Of a stretch of 64,000 bases of DNA, positions 40,863 to 49,342 are shown piece by piece (the stretch's first letter is position 1; every line of letters starts with the position of its first letter). The notes under the pieces were generated by a model that saw only the letters and a program-made list of their open reading frames with translations, had not been told where the DNA came from and ran no database searches. Source of the stretch: Myxococcales bacterium (GTDB taxonomy: Bacteria; Myxococcota_A; Polyangia; Polyangiales; Ga0077539); NCBI GenBank assembly GCA_016793325.1, contig JAEUKI010000045.1, positions 20,357 through 84,356 of the forward strand. The letters run 5' to 3'. The position numbers and the translations under genes are program-made.

Positions 40863-41960
40863 ATGACAATTCGATCGTGGCTTCGAGCGGTGGGAGCGAT
40901 GGTGCGAGGCTCCGCGCGAAGCAACCGCGACGCGTCCGTGAGCCGCTGGAACGGCCCAGCCAAGGACGACTACGCGCTCCTCCGCAGCCGCGTCGCAGCG
41001 CTCGGGCTGCTCGACGCGCAACCCCGCTACTACGCGCTCGTGTGCGCGCGAACCGCGCTCTTGTTCGTGCTGGCGTGGGGGACGGTCGTCGCGCTCCGCG
41101 CGAGCGTGGCGTGCGTGTTGGCCGCCCCGCTGCTCGCGCTCGCGTCGGTGCAAGCGGTCTTGCTCGGGCACGACGCGTGTCACGGAGCTGTGTTTCGGCG
41201 CTCCAAGTGGGACCAGCTGCTCGGGCTGATCGCGATCAACCTCGCCAACGGCGGGAGCTACACGTGGTGGACCGCGAGCCACAACGAGCACCACGCGCGA
41301 TCCAACGAGCGCGACGTCGATCCGGACATCGAGTATCCGATGTTCGCGTTCGACCACGAGCAAGCCGCGAAGAAGCCTTCGTTCGCGCGGGCGGTGCTGG
41401 TTCGGCAGCACTGGCTCGCGCCGTTGATGTTCGTCGGCGTCGCCATCAACCTCCGCGTGTACTGCGCCGTGCACCTCGCGCGCGGCCGGGCGAAGCCCTT
41501 CGAGCTCGTCGCGTTCGCGCTGCACTGGATCGCGTACGTCGGGGCGATGTTCGCGACGCTCGGGCTCGCGCGCGGGGCGCTCGTGATCGCGTTGCACCAA
41601 GCGCTCTTCGGGGCGTACCTCGGCGCGATCACCGTCACGAACCACTGGGCGATGCCGATGCCCGCGAACGGCAGCGGGCTCGGCTTCGTCGCGCACCAAG
41701 TCGAGACGTCGCGCGACCTCGATGGCCCTTCGTGGGTCCACTTTTTGTGGGGCGGTCTCGACTGCCAGATCGAGCACCATTTGTTTCCGACGATGGCGCG
41801 AAACCGCCTGCTCGAAGCGAGGTCCATCGTGCGAGCGTTCTGCGGCGAGCGGGGAATCACGCACACGCAGCGCTCTCTCTTCGCCTGCTACCGCGACATC
41901 TACCGCGCGATGCACGACGTCGCGATGACCGTTCGCGCCGCGAAAGAGCGTGGCGCGTGA
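40863..41960 (+). CDS. Membrane fatty acid desaturase
   Basis: A 365-residue integral membrane desaturase of the FA_desaturase family. The three histidine boxes that bind the two irons are present: HDACH at 103-107, HNEHH at 140-144 and QIEHH near residue 308. The last box in the Gln form is typical of acyl-lipid front-end and DesA/omega-type enzymes. A cytochrome b5 domain is absent. I chose the ATG at 40863 over the upstream TTG at 40818. It is first in a three-gene operon with GTGA overlaps to a phospholipase D-type enzyme and an MFS-like protein, suggesting that it acts on membrane phospholipids. Confidence 0.9.
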   Translation: MTIRSWLRAVGAMVRGSARSNRDASVSRWNGPAKDDYALLRSRVAALGLLDAQPRYYALVCARTALLFVLAWGTVVALRASVACVLAAPLLALASVQAVLLGHDACHGAVFRRSKWDQLLGLIAINLANGGSYTWWTASHNEHHARSNERDVDPDIEYPMFAFDHEQAAKKPSFARAVLVRQHWLAPLMFVGVAINLRVYCAVHLARGRAKPFELVAFALHWIAYVGAMFATLGLARGALVIALHQALFGAYLGAITVTNHWAMPMPANGSGLGFVAHQVETSRDLDGPSWVHFLWGGLDCQIEHHLFPTMARNRLLEARSIVRAFCGERGITHTQRSLFACYRDIYRAMHDVAMTVRAAKERGA

Positions 41961-43282
41961 GCTTGTCGATCGAGTTGCTCGCGCGCGGCGTCGCCGCGGC
42001 GCTTCGAGGCGTACGCGCGAGCGGGCTTCGAGAGGCCGCGGGGCTGTCCGACCGCGACCTGCGGGGCAGCGCGCACCTGCTCGCGTGCGCCGCGCACCTG
42101 CGCGCGTGGCAGGCTCGCCAGCGCGAGCTCGACTGGGATTCGCTGTCAGCGCGGTGGTCCGAGCGCGCTTCGTCCTCGCGCGAGCCCACCCTCTGCGGGC
42201 GCTTCGATCGGCGCGATCAGGTCGCGCTCGTCGAGGACAACGCGCGCGCGTTCGAGCTTCGAGAGGCGTGGTGCTCGGACGCGCGGCGGTCGATCGACCT
42301 CGCGACGTACTATGTCCAAGGTGATCGAACAGGAAAATCACTGGCCGAATGCCTCGTCGCGTCCGCCCGCCTCGGTCGGCGCGTGCGCTTCGTCGTCGAC
42401 GCCTACGCCACGCAGAAGAAGCAGTTCGAGGGGTGCGACCCCGAGTCGGTGATGGCGCTGCTCGCGCGCGAAGGGGTCGAGCTGCGCCGATGGCGCGACG
42501 CCGCGCGGCCCTATGACGCAAACCACCGCAAGCTGCTCTCGATCGACGGCGAGCGGCTCTTGATCGGCGGGCGCAACGTCGCGGATCACTACGCCGAAGG
42601 CTCGTGGCGCGACATCGAGCTCGCGGTGACCGGGCCGAGCGCGCGCGCGGCGCAGCCGGTGTTCGACGCGACCTTCGCGGGAGGAGAGCGCTCGACGGCG
42701 GTCGCGCGGCTCGATCCGGGCGCGCTCGTGTACGCGACGACGCCCGCGCGCATCGAGTCGCACGCGTACTGGATCTATCTGCTCGAGTGCATCCGCGCGT
42801 CGCGGTCGTCCGTGTGCATCGAAAACGCCTACCTCTTCGCGCATCGGGCGCTGATCGACGCGGTTCGATCGGCGGTCGAGCGAGGCGTGCGCGTTCGGTT
42901 GCTCAGCAACTCGGCGGAGACCAACGATCTTTCGTACGCGAACTATCGCCTGTACTCGGGCTATCGCGCGCTCGTCGAAGCGGGCGCCGAGCTGTATGTG
43001 CGCGAGGGCGCGGGGCGGACGCTGCACTGCAAGTACTTCGTGGTCGACGGGCGTTGGGTCGCGATCGGGAGCTCGAACCTCGACTACTACTCCCCTCGGT
43101 TTTGCACGGAGTGCAACGTTCACGCGGAGGACGAGCGCCTCGCGGCGGAGTGCGGCGCGTGGTTCGAGCGCGGGCTCGCCGACGCCTCGCGCCTCGATGA
43201 CCTCTCGGCGATCGACGCGACCATCGCCGACAACGCGCGCGTGTCCGCGTGGATCGACCGTTGGCTGAAGGATACGCAGTGA
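41957..43282 (+). CDS. Phospholipase D/cardiolipin synthase-like protein
   Basis: A 441-residue enzyme of the PLD superfamily with two HKD motifs: His190-Lys192-Asp197 in HRKLLSIDGERLLIGG and His357-Lys359-Asp364 in HCKYFVVDGRWVAIGSSNLD. The N-terminal 100 residues lack the two membrane helices of classic cardiolipin synthase A and are helical and Arg-rich. The domain could transfer a phosphatidyl group (cardiolipin synthesis) or cleave phospholipids. The GTG start overlaps the desaturase stop; the stop overlaps the next start. Tight coupling to a desaturase implies lipid remodelling. Confidence 0.9.
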   Translation: MSLSIELLARGVAAALRGVRASGLREAAGLSDRDLRGSAHLLACAAHLRAWQARQRELDWDSLSARWSERASSSREPTLCGRFDRRDQVALVEDNARAFELREAWCSDARRSIDLATYYVQGDRTGKSLAECLVASARLGRRVRFVVDAYATQKKQFEGCDPESVMALLAREGVELRRWRDAARPYDANHRKLLSIDGERLLIGGRNVADHYAEGSWRDIELAVTGPSARAAQPVFDATFAGGERSTAVARLDPGALVYATTPARIESHAYWIYLLECIRASRSSVCIENAYLFAHRALIDAVRSAVERGVRVRLLSNSAETNDLSYANYRLYSGYRALVEAGAELYVREGAGRTLHCKYFVVDGRWVAIGSSNLDYYSPRFCTECNVHAEDERLAAECGAWFERGLADASRLDDLSAIDATIADNARVSAWIDRWLKDTQ

Positions 43283-44445
43283 GCGCGGCGCGGGGATCCG
43301 CGGCTCCTGCGTCGCTCGTCGCGGCGCTGATGTTCGTGTTGTCGCTGTGGATGTCGGCCAACAGCAACGGGCTCGCGCAGCTCTTCTTCTTGCGTCACGA
43401 GCCGCAGCGAAAGGTCTTCTGGCTCGCCGTCACGCTCGTCGCGGCGACCTCGTCGTCGATCCTCGGCGTGATGTTGGCTCGGCGAAGGGCGTCTGCTGCG
43501 TGGGCGACGGTGTTGGCGATCGGCGTCGCGGGCGCGATCGAGACGTGGCTGCCGGTCGCGCGCTCGTCGATCGAGTTCGTGGCGCTCGTGAGCGCGTCGC
43601 AGTTTGCGCTGAACTGGGCGCTGAACGCGACGGATCTCGCGGCCGTGTCTTCGACCGAGGATCGCGCGGCGTTCGATCGATCGACCACGGTGGCGAGGCT
43701 CTTGGGGATGCTCGTCGCGCCGGCGGTCGTCACGCTGCTCGCGTCGCGGACGGGCGTTCTTCGCGCGCTGTTCGCGGTGTTGGCGCTCGTCGCGCTGGCG
43801 CTCGGCGCGCGGTTGGCGCGGTCATCGTCGGGCGATCGCCGCGCGACGACGGCGAGCGGCGCGACCAACGCGAGCGATCGCGTCGTGCTCGGCTTCGCGT
43901 GGAGCGTGTACGTCTCGCTCTACTTGCTCGCGGCAAACCTGCTGTATTTTCTCCGCGACCTCGCGGGCGTTCGATCCGCCGAGCGCGTGGGGGGCGTGAC
44001 GTTGTCCGTCGTGTTCGCCGGGGCGCTCGTCGCGGCTGGGGTTCGATCGAGGCTGCCTGCGTGGGTCTCTGGCGAGCGCGCGTCGATGCTCGCACCCGTA
44101 TTCATGTTGAGCGCGACCGCCGCGACCCTCGCCGCGCGCGTCGCGCTGTCGCTGCCGGTGCTGCTCGTGGGCGGAGCGCTCCTCGGCGCGAGCTACGGGC
44201 TCTTGCTCAGCGCGCTTCGCGAGTACGTGACGCGGGGCGCGGTCGAAGAGGGGCGAGGGGGCTTGCTGAGCGCGTTCAACAACCTCGCGAACGCGAGCGG
44301 ATTGACGGCGTTCGCGCTCATGTCGCTGCTCGCGAGCGCGCTGCGCGGCGCGTGTTTGTACGAGGGAATCCTGGGCGTCGCAGGGCTGCTGCCGCTGTTC
44401 GGCGCGGCGGCGCTCTTGCGTTACCGCCGGCGCAGCGGGACGTAG
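43279..44445 (+). CDS. MFS-like polytopic membrane protein
   Basis: A 388-residue protein with about 10-12 hydrophobic helices. The MFS-type loop VMLARRRASAAW appears between early helices, and a two-fold pattern is suggested by the central charged loop (SSSGDRRATTASGATNAS). It may be a permease or lysophospholipid transporter (LplT-like), which would fit the operon, but no diagnostic motif was found. The GTG start overlaps the PLD stop (GTGA). It ends inside the convergent patatin gene by 25 bases. Substrate unknown. Confidence 0.7.
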   Translation: MSAARGSAAPASLVAALMFVLSLWMSANSNGLAQLFFLRHEPQRKVFWLAVTLVAATSSSILGVMLARRRASAAWATVLAIGVAGAIETWLPVARSSIEFVALVSASQFALNWALNATDLAAVSSTEDRAAFDRSTTVARLLGMLVAPAVVTLLASRTGVLRALFAVLALVALALGARLARSSSGDRRATTASGATNASDRVVLGFAWSVYVSLYLLAANLLYFLRDLAGVRSAERVGGVTLSVVFAGALVAAGVRSRLPAWVSGERASMLAPVFMLSATAATLAARVALSLPVLLVGGALLGASYGLLLSALREYVTRGAVEEGRGGLLSAFNNLANASGLTAFALMSLLASALRGACLYEGILGVAGLLPLFGAAALLRYRRRSGT

Positions 44446-46265
44446 GGCAGCTCGAGCGCGCTCAGCTTCTCGCCTGCGTGGCGATAGCCGATCGACTCGA
44501 TTTCGTGTGCGCGATCGACGGCGCCTGTCCCGAAGCGCTCGACCGGCGGTCGCAGAAAGAGGTCTGCCTCGCGCGCCGCCGCGGACACCTTCGGCGGAAC
44601 CGCGAACGACGCCGCGCGCAAAAAGAGCTCGGGCAGCAGCGGGAGCCGCGCGCCGCCGGGCCGGAGCCTCTCCCACAACGCTCGCCACGCGGTGGGATAG
44701 CGATCCGCGCGGTACTCGACGGGGCGCTCGCTCGTCACGTCCACGGCGATCACGGGACCGCGATTGCGCGCGCGCATCGGCTCGACGGGCAGCGAGTCGC
44801 TCGTCCCGCCGTCGACGAGGATCCGGCCGTCTCGAACGCGGGGCGGCAAGACGCCGGGCAACGCAGCGCTCTCGAGCAGGGCGTCCGCGAGCGAGCCGCG
44901 GTCGTGAAAGACCTCTTCGAAGTGCGAGATGTCACAGGCGTTGCAGAAGAAAGGCAGCCAGAGGTCCTCGATCTGCGCGCTCCCGACGAGCTCGCGCACG
45001 AGCGACTCGACGCGGTGGCCGCGCAAAAGCGACGTGAGCGGGAGCGTGAAGTCCGACAGCGGCGCGCGGGCCACCGCGCGGCGAGCGACGGCGCGAAGGG
45101 ACGATGCGTCGTGCCCGAGGGCGACCAGCGCTGCGGCGACGGCGCCGATGCTCGCGCCGCCCACATAATCAACAGCGACCTCGCGATCGGCGAGCGCTCG
45201 CAACACGCCGACGTGGGCGAACCCTCGCGCGCCTCCCGCGCCGAGCACGAGCCCGACGGATCGATCCGCGACGAGCCGCGCCACGCGGGCGACGTCTTCG
45301 AGCGAGCGCGCCCGGACGTGGCGCACCTGCGCTCCGGGCCATCGCGCGAGCCACCGCGCCGTGCCCGACGGGAGCGTCGTGCCCGAAGGGTGAACGAGCA
45401 CGAGCGTGACGGGCGTGTGGCGCTGGGTCGTGCGGTCGAACCAGCGACGCTCGTCGGGGAGCGGCTCGGGCGCGTCGAGCGCGCTGCAGACGACGACGGT
45501 GTGGCTCGCGTGCGAGGCGACCGCTTCGTTCCACGAGGGGCGACCGCGCGGAGAGCCGACGAGCAAGAGGAATTCGTGTGTGTCCTCGAGGCGTTCGATC
45601 GTCGCGTCGAGCGGCGCGCGCTCGGACACGTCGGCCTCACCGAGCCGCGCCACGGCTCCGTGCGCCGCGAGCGCTCCGTGCATCGCGTCGACGAAGAAGC
45701 GCACAGCGTCGTCTTCGTGACCTCGGGTCAGCACAGCGATTGTGCGGGCGATCGACGATGAGCGCTGCGCCTCCGTGGGTGCTCCGAGCGCGCGCCGGAG
45801 CGCGTGTTCGACCGCGCGCGCCACGAGCGACGCGGGCAGCGCGCGCGTGCGCTCCGCGTCGAACGACACGAGCGTCGAGTCACGCAAGGCGATCGCTGTG
45901 TGGCGGTGCTCGAGTCCGGCGAGCGCTGGACCTTCTGCGACGAGCGCGCCGCGGTGAACGACGAGGGACTCGATCGTGGCCGCTCGCTGCGCTGATCGTT
46001 CGAGCGCGAGCGCGCCGCGCGTCACGACGAACCACTCGGTTGCGGGCTCTCCCTCGCGAAACAACACGTCGCCGCGCGCGACGGCGACGACCCTCGCGAT
46101 CGAGGCGACCGCCGTGCGCTGCGAAGCGTCGAGCGGCCCGAAGAGCGCGTCGAGCGCGCTCGCGAGGGGCTCCTGCTGCGGGTCGACGGCGTCCGACGCG
46201 GGCTGCGCTCGGGCCGAGAGCGCGTCGTCGTCGCGCGCGGGGACGGTTCGTGTGGCGTCTCGCAC
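44421..46265 (-). CDS. Cyclic-nucleotide-binding patatin-like phospholipase
   Basis: A 614-residue NTE/RssA-type protein. A cNMP-binding domain fills residues about 40-145 (DVLFREGEPATEWFVVTRG). A region of about 170 residues with the spacing of the NTE linker, unlike any catalytic domain, comes next. The patatin domain spans 338-520: oxyanion hole GAGGARGFAHVG (343-353), nucleophile Ser372 in GGASIGAV and the catalytic Asp485 in ILVDGGTSD. No membrane helix is obvious. The start is a GTG, nine bases after the CFA synthase stop, so the two genes form an operon. It should hydrolyse phospholipids or lysophospholipids, probably controlled by nucleotide binding. Convergent overlap of 25 bases with the MFS-like gene. 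Confidence 0.88.
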   Translation of the reverse strand: MRDATRTVPARDDDALSARAQPASDAVDPQQEPLASALDALFGPLDASQRTAVASIARVVAVARGDVLFREGEPATEWFVVTRGALALERSAQRAATIESLVVHRGALVAEGPALAGLEHRHTAIALRDSTLVSFDAERTRALPASLVARAVEHALRRALGAPTEAQRSSSIARTIAVLTRGHEDDAVRFFVDAMHGALAAHGAVARLGEADVSERAPLDATIERLEDTHEFLLLVGSPRGRPSWNEAVASHASHTVVVCSALDAPEPLPDERRWFDRTTQRHTPVTLVLVHPSGTTLPSGTARWLARWPGAQVRHVRARSLEDVARVARLVADRSVGLVLGAGGARGFAHVGVLRALADREVAVDYVGGASIGAVAAALVALGHDASSLRAVARRAVARAPLSDFTLPLTSLLRGHRVESLVRELVGSAQIEDLWLPFFCNACDISHFEEVFHDRGSLADALLESAALPGVLPPRVRDGRILVDGGTSDSLPVEPMRARNRGPVIAVDVTSERPVEYRADRYPTAWRALWERLRPGGARLPLLPELFLRAASFAVPPKVSAAAREADLFLRPPVERFGTGAVDRAHEIESIGYRHAGEKLSALELPYVPLRRR

Positions 46266-46274
46266 GGCGGGCGC

Positions 46275-47480
46275 TCAGACGCGGTAGACAGGGAGATTCT
46301 TGCGAAAATCCTTGGTGAACAGGATTTGAAAGAGCCCGCCGACGAGCGCGTCGCAGCCGGCGACGTAGAGGGCGAGGAGGTAGTCGTACATGCGGACGAA
46401 GCGCGCGTCGTACTTCGACGAGTCGATGCGGTGCTTGTTGGCGTTCCAGTTGGCCCACCAGTGGCGCGCGGTGGGGAGGTAGTGACGGCCGATGTTTTCG
46501 ACGTCGAGCAAGGCGAGGTCGTTCTTCTCGAGCTGGCGAATCGCAGAGCTCGGGTGCGGGTGGGTCGAGCCCGGAAAGATGTATTTCTGCACGAAGGGGT
46601 CCGGGTTGTTGTGGCCCTTCACGCAGCCCATGAAGTGCACGAGGCCCATCCCGTCGTCCTTGAGCAGCTTGTTCACGTGCTTGAAGTACGTCCGGTGCTC
46701 GTGCTGGTAGAGGTGCTCGAACATCCCCACCGAGACGATCCTGTCGTAGACGCCCTTGGCCTCGCGAAAGTCTCCGAACTCGACCTTCACGCGATCCTCG
46801 AGGCCGAGCGCCCGCGCCCGTCGCATGGCCCACTCTGCTTGGTTCTTGCAGATCGTGATTCCAGTGGCCTTGGCGCCGTAGTGCTTCGCGGCGTGAATGA
46901 TCAATCCACCCCAGCCGCAGCCGATGTCGAGCACGGTGTGGCCGGGCTGCAGGCGCACCTTTTGGCAGATGCGGTCGTACTTGTTCTCTTGGAGTTTCTG
47001 CAGCGATTCGCCTTCGGCGGTCTGGTAGCCGCACGTGTAGCCCATCGTCTCGTCGAGGAAGAGCTCGTACACGTCGTTGCCCACGTCGTAGTGGAGCTGG
47101 ACGTTGTCGTGGGCGCTCGAAAACGCGTGCTGCACGCGCATCGCCGCGACCTTGACGAGCACGCGTGGGTCCGAGAGCAACCGCTCGTCCATGGCGCTCA
47201 GCGCGAAGACGGTGAGCAGCGCGTCGAGCGTCCCGCGCTCGAGCTGCCAGCCCTCTTCCATCCAGCTCTCGGCGAGGCCCAGGTTTCCGCTCGTCAGGAT
47301 GCGACGCGAGAAATTCGTGTCCGTCACGCGGAGGATGAAGTCGGGTTCGCCCGACGCGTCGGCGCTGCGTCCGATCTCTCTCGTGCCGTCGGGCAGGATG
47401 AATCGAATTCGTGTGTTGGTAATCGCGCGGTCGAGCAGAGAGAACAGCGTCTCGTCGTTGGTGGGCAGAAACTGAACCAT
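46275..47480 (-). CDS. cfa: Cyclopropane-fatty-acyl-phospholipid synthase
   Basis: A 401-residue SAM-dependent enzyme that adds a methylene bridge to unsaturated acyl chains in membrane phospholipids. The SAM-binding motif is LDIGCGWGGLIIHAA at about residues 180-194. QLHYDVGNDVYELFLDETMGY and VSVGMFEHL are conserved in CFA/mycolic acid cyclopropane synthases, and WWANWNANKHRI near the end is typical. Length is normal. Situated next to desaturase, PLD and patatin genes, it fits a locus that alters acyl chains and lipid turnover. The upstream 132-base gap holds the likely promoter. Confidence 0.93.
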   Translation of the reverse strand: MVQFLPTNDETLFSLLDRAITNTRIRFILPDGTREIGRSADASGEPDFILRVTDTNFSRRILTSGNLGLAESWMEEGWQLERGTLDALLTVFALSAMDERLLSDPRVLVKVAAMRVQHAFSSAHDNVQLHYDVGNDVYELFLDETMGYTCGYQTAEGESLQKLQENKYDRICQKVRLQPGHTVLDIGCGWGGLIIHAAKHYGAKATGITICKNQAEWAMRRARALGLEDRVKVEFGDFREAKGVYDRIVSVGMFEHLYQHEHRTYFKHVNKLLKDDGMGLVHFMGCVKGHNNPDPFVQKYIFPGSTHPHPSSAIRQLEKNDLALLDVENIGRHYLPTARHWWANWNANKHRIDSSKYDARFVRMYDYLLALYVAGCDALVGGLFQILFTKDFRKNLPVYRV

Positions 47481-47612
47481 GAAAAGCCCACTACCGTGCG
47501 ATCGATGCCGCGTCTATTGCGGTCAATGACAGCGCCGCCGTTTGCGACGGTCGAGCGGGCGGCCTGCGATCAGCGGAGCAATGTGTCGCGCGAGATCGGG
47601 CCCGCGCGAACC

Positions 47613-48002
47613 TCAGCGCCACACCGTGCTCGGAAACGACGCCTGGCTTGGATCGAAGTCCCCGAGCTCGTCGATGTACACCCCAGCGTTGCCAGCGACG
47701 ATGAAATAGTTGTGCGTGGAATCAAGTTGAAACACGCGGGAGGTGCTCGAAGGCGCTGCCGCCGTTGGGTTCACTTCCCTGAACCAGTCCGCCGAGCGCT
47801 CGACGACGATCAGCGATTCGAGCGTGGTCGGTAGGTACACGGCGTCGACGCAGACGAACGCGACGTCGACGCGCGTCGGGATCGTCTTCGTGCGAACGCT
47901 GCGCAAGAGCAGCGATTGGTGGCTGACCGTGTATATCCACAGGCGAAACGTTCGCGAACGGAGCAATTCGACGTGCGCTGCGGGATCCGGGTCGGGTCGC
48001 AT
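47613..48002 (-). CDS. Small conserved-looking protein, unknown function
   Basis: A 129-residue soluble protein. After an Asp/Pro-rich start (MRPDPDPAAHVELL) it follows a pattern of short strands: TFRLWIYTVSHQSLLLRS, VDVAFVCVDAVYLPTTL, VFQLDSTHNYFIVAGNAGVY. There is no signal peptide or membrane helix. I recognise the SFRLWxYxVSHxxLLLRS style from many uncharacterised bacterial proteins but cannot name a family. It belongs to the lower-GC patch and is divergent from the ATPase gene by 269 bases that contain no other gene. Confidence 0.55.
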   Translation of the reverse strand: MRPDPDPAAHVELLRSRTFRLWIYTVSHQSLLLRSVRTKTIPTRVDVAFVCVDAVYLPTTLESLIVVERSADWFREVNPTAAAPSSTSRVFQLDSTHNYFIVAGNAGVYIDELGDFDPSQASFPSTVWR

Positions 48003-48271
48003 GAAGTCATGGTAGCTCGGGCGCGAAGGTCGATCGCAGCGACCGGGAGCCGCTGGGCCCGGCGACAGCGCTTCTTCGTCGCGGAGCGCAGCAGGCTCTC
48101 GCTCGCAGCTACTCGAGGAGCCCGACGAAACGACAATGGGCTCGCCCGCGGTGCGCGCGAGCGACGCGATGATCGACGCGCGGGAGGACACTTCGCCGCG
48201 CGAAGTGGCGCACGAGCCGGTGGCGCAAATCGCTGCTCGGCAGGTCGAGTCGTCGTACACTTCGTGGTGAA

Positions 48272-49342
48272 ATGCTCACGAGCGTTCGACTCGAGAACTG
48301 GCGCGGTCACGTCGATACGACCGTTCCGCTGGCGCCGTTTACGGTGCTGGTGGGCGCGAACGCCGTCGGGAAGACAGCGGTGCTCGAAGCGATCGACGCA
48401 GTTGGGCGGGCCGTACACGGGGAGCGCACGTTGCGAGGTCGTGCACTCGATCGCGTGGTTCGTGAAGGTGCTGATCTCGCAAGTCTCACGATGACTCTCG
48501 CCCACAACTCGGAGAGCGCAGTTCAGTTGCTGGTCGGCCGTGCTCCACACGACAACATGGAGTTGTCGTTGCCTGGGCGACCTCAGCTTGGCCGATTTCT
48601 CAGCGCGCACGCAGGGCACGATCCATACGGTTCGTACACTCGCACCCTGCTTAGACCTTTGACCTGTTTGCTCCTCGAGCCGTCGCCCCGTCGAATCGCG
48701 ATGCCGTCGCGCATCGCGAAGTACCCGTGTGACTCGGACGGCTTCGGGACGGCGTCGGTGCTCGCGTCGCTCAAGCTCAACGCGGAGGATCGATTTCGCG
48801 CGATCGTCGAGCGAGTGCGTCGCGTCGTACCGCTGGTCGACACCGTGCAGATGCGCAACTCGCCAGCGCTCGAGCGAACTCACCACCGCGAAGACGAAGA
48901 GCACGTTCACGACACCTTTCGGACGCACGACGGCTTCGCGCTCTGGGTGAAGTTTATCGACGGCGCAACGCTGCCCGCTGAGGCGGTGAGCGAGGGAACG
49001 CTATTGGCGATCGCGACCCTCACGATGATCGAGAACCATCACGCTGGCATGCTGCTCATCGACGACATCGACCGTGCCCTCCACATGGAGGCGCAGTCCG
49101 AATACGTGAAGGTGCTGCGCGATGTGCAACGGGAGCGCCCCGACCTCCAGATCGTCGCAACCACGCACTCGCCGCTCGTCGTGCAGCACTTCGAAGACGA
49201 CGAGGTCGTCGTGATGGCGCGTCGCGCAGACAAGACGATCGCCGCGAAACGCCTGAGCCAGCACCCCGATCGGGCGCGATACGCGTCGCTCAGCGCGGCG
49301 GAGTTTTGGGTGGCCGAACAGGAGCAGTGGGTGGTGCAGTGA
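48272..49342 (+). CDS. AAA/OLD-type ATPase of a two-gene system
   Basis: A 356-residue SMC/OLD-like (AAA_15/AAA_21) ATPase. Walker A is GANAVGKT (28-35). A long insert follows to about residue 225. The ABC-type signature is SEGT (240-243). Walker B is LLIDDID (261-267), in which the usual catalytic Glu after the Asp is Asp265. The H-loop is ATTHSPLVV with His299. The C-terminal region is beta-rich. Its stop overlaps the GTG of a TOPRIM-like gene. ATPase/TOPRIM pairs of this kind (PARIS, RloAB, AbiL, Septu-like) are anti-phage systems in other bacteria. GC is about 61% in the stretch counted, against about 70% elsewhere, consistent with transfer. No helicase or methylase is nearby. Confidence 0.8.
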   Translation: MLTSVRLENWRGHVDTTVPLAPFTVLVGANAVGKTAVLEAIDAVGRAVHGERTLRGRALDRVVREGADLASLTMTLAHNSESAVQLLVGRAPHDNMELSLPGRPQLGRFLSAHAGHDPYGSYTRTLLRPLTCLLLEPSPRRIAMPSRIAKYPCDSDGFGTASVLASLKLNAEDRFRAIVERVRRVVPLVDTVQMRNSPALERTHHREDEEHVHDTFRTHDGFALWVKFIDGATLPAEAVSEGTLLAIATLTMIENHHAGMLLIDDIDRALHMEAQSEYVKVLRDVQRERPDLQIVATTHSPLVVQHFEDDEVVVMARRADKTIAAKRLSQHPDRARYASLSAAEFWVAEQEQWVVQ

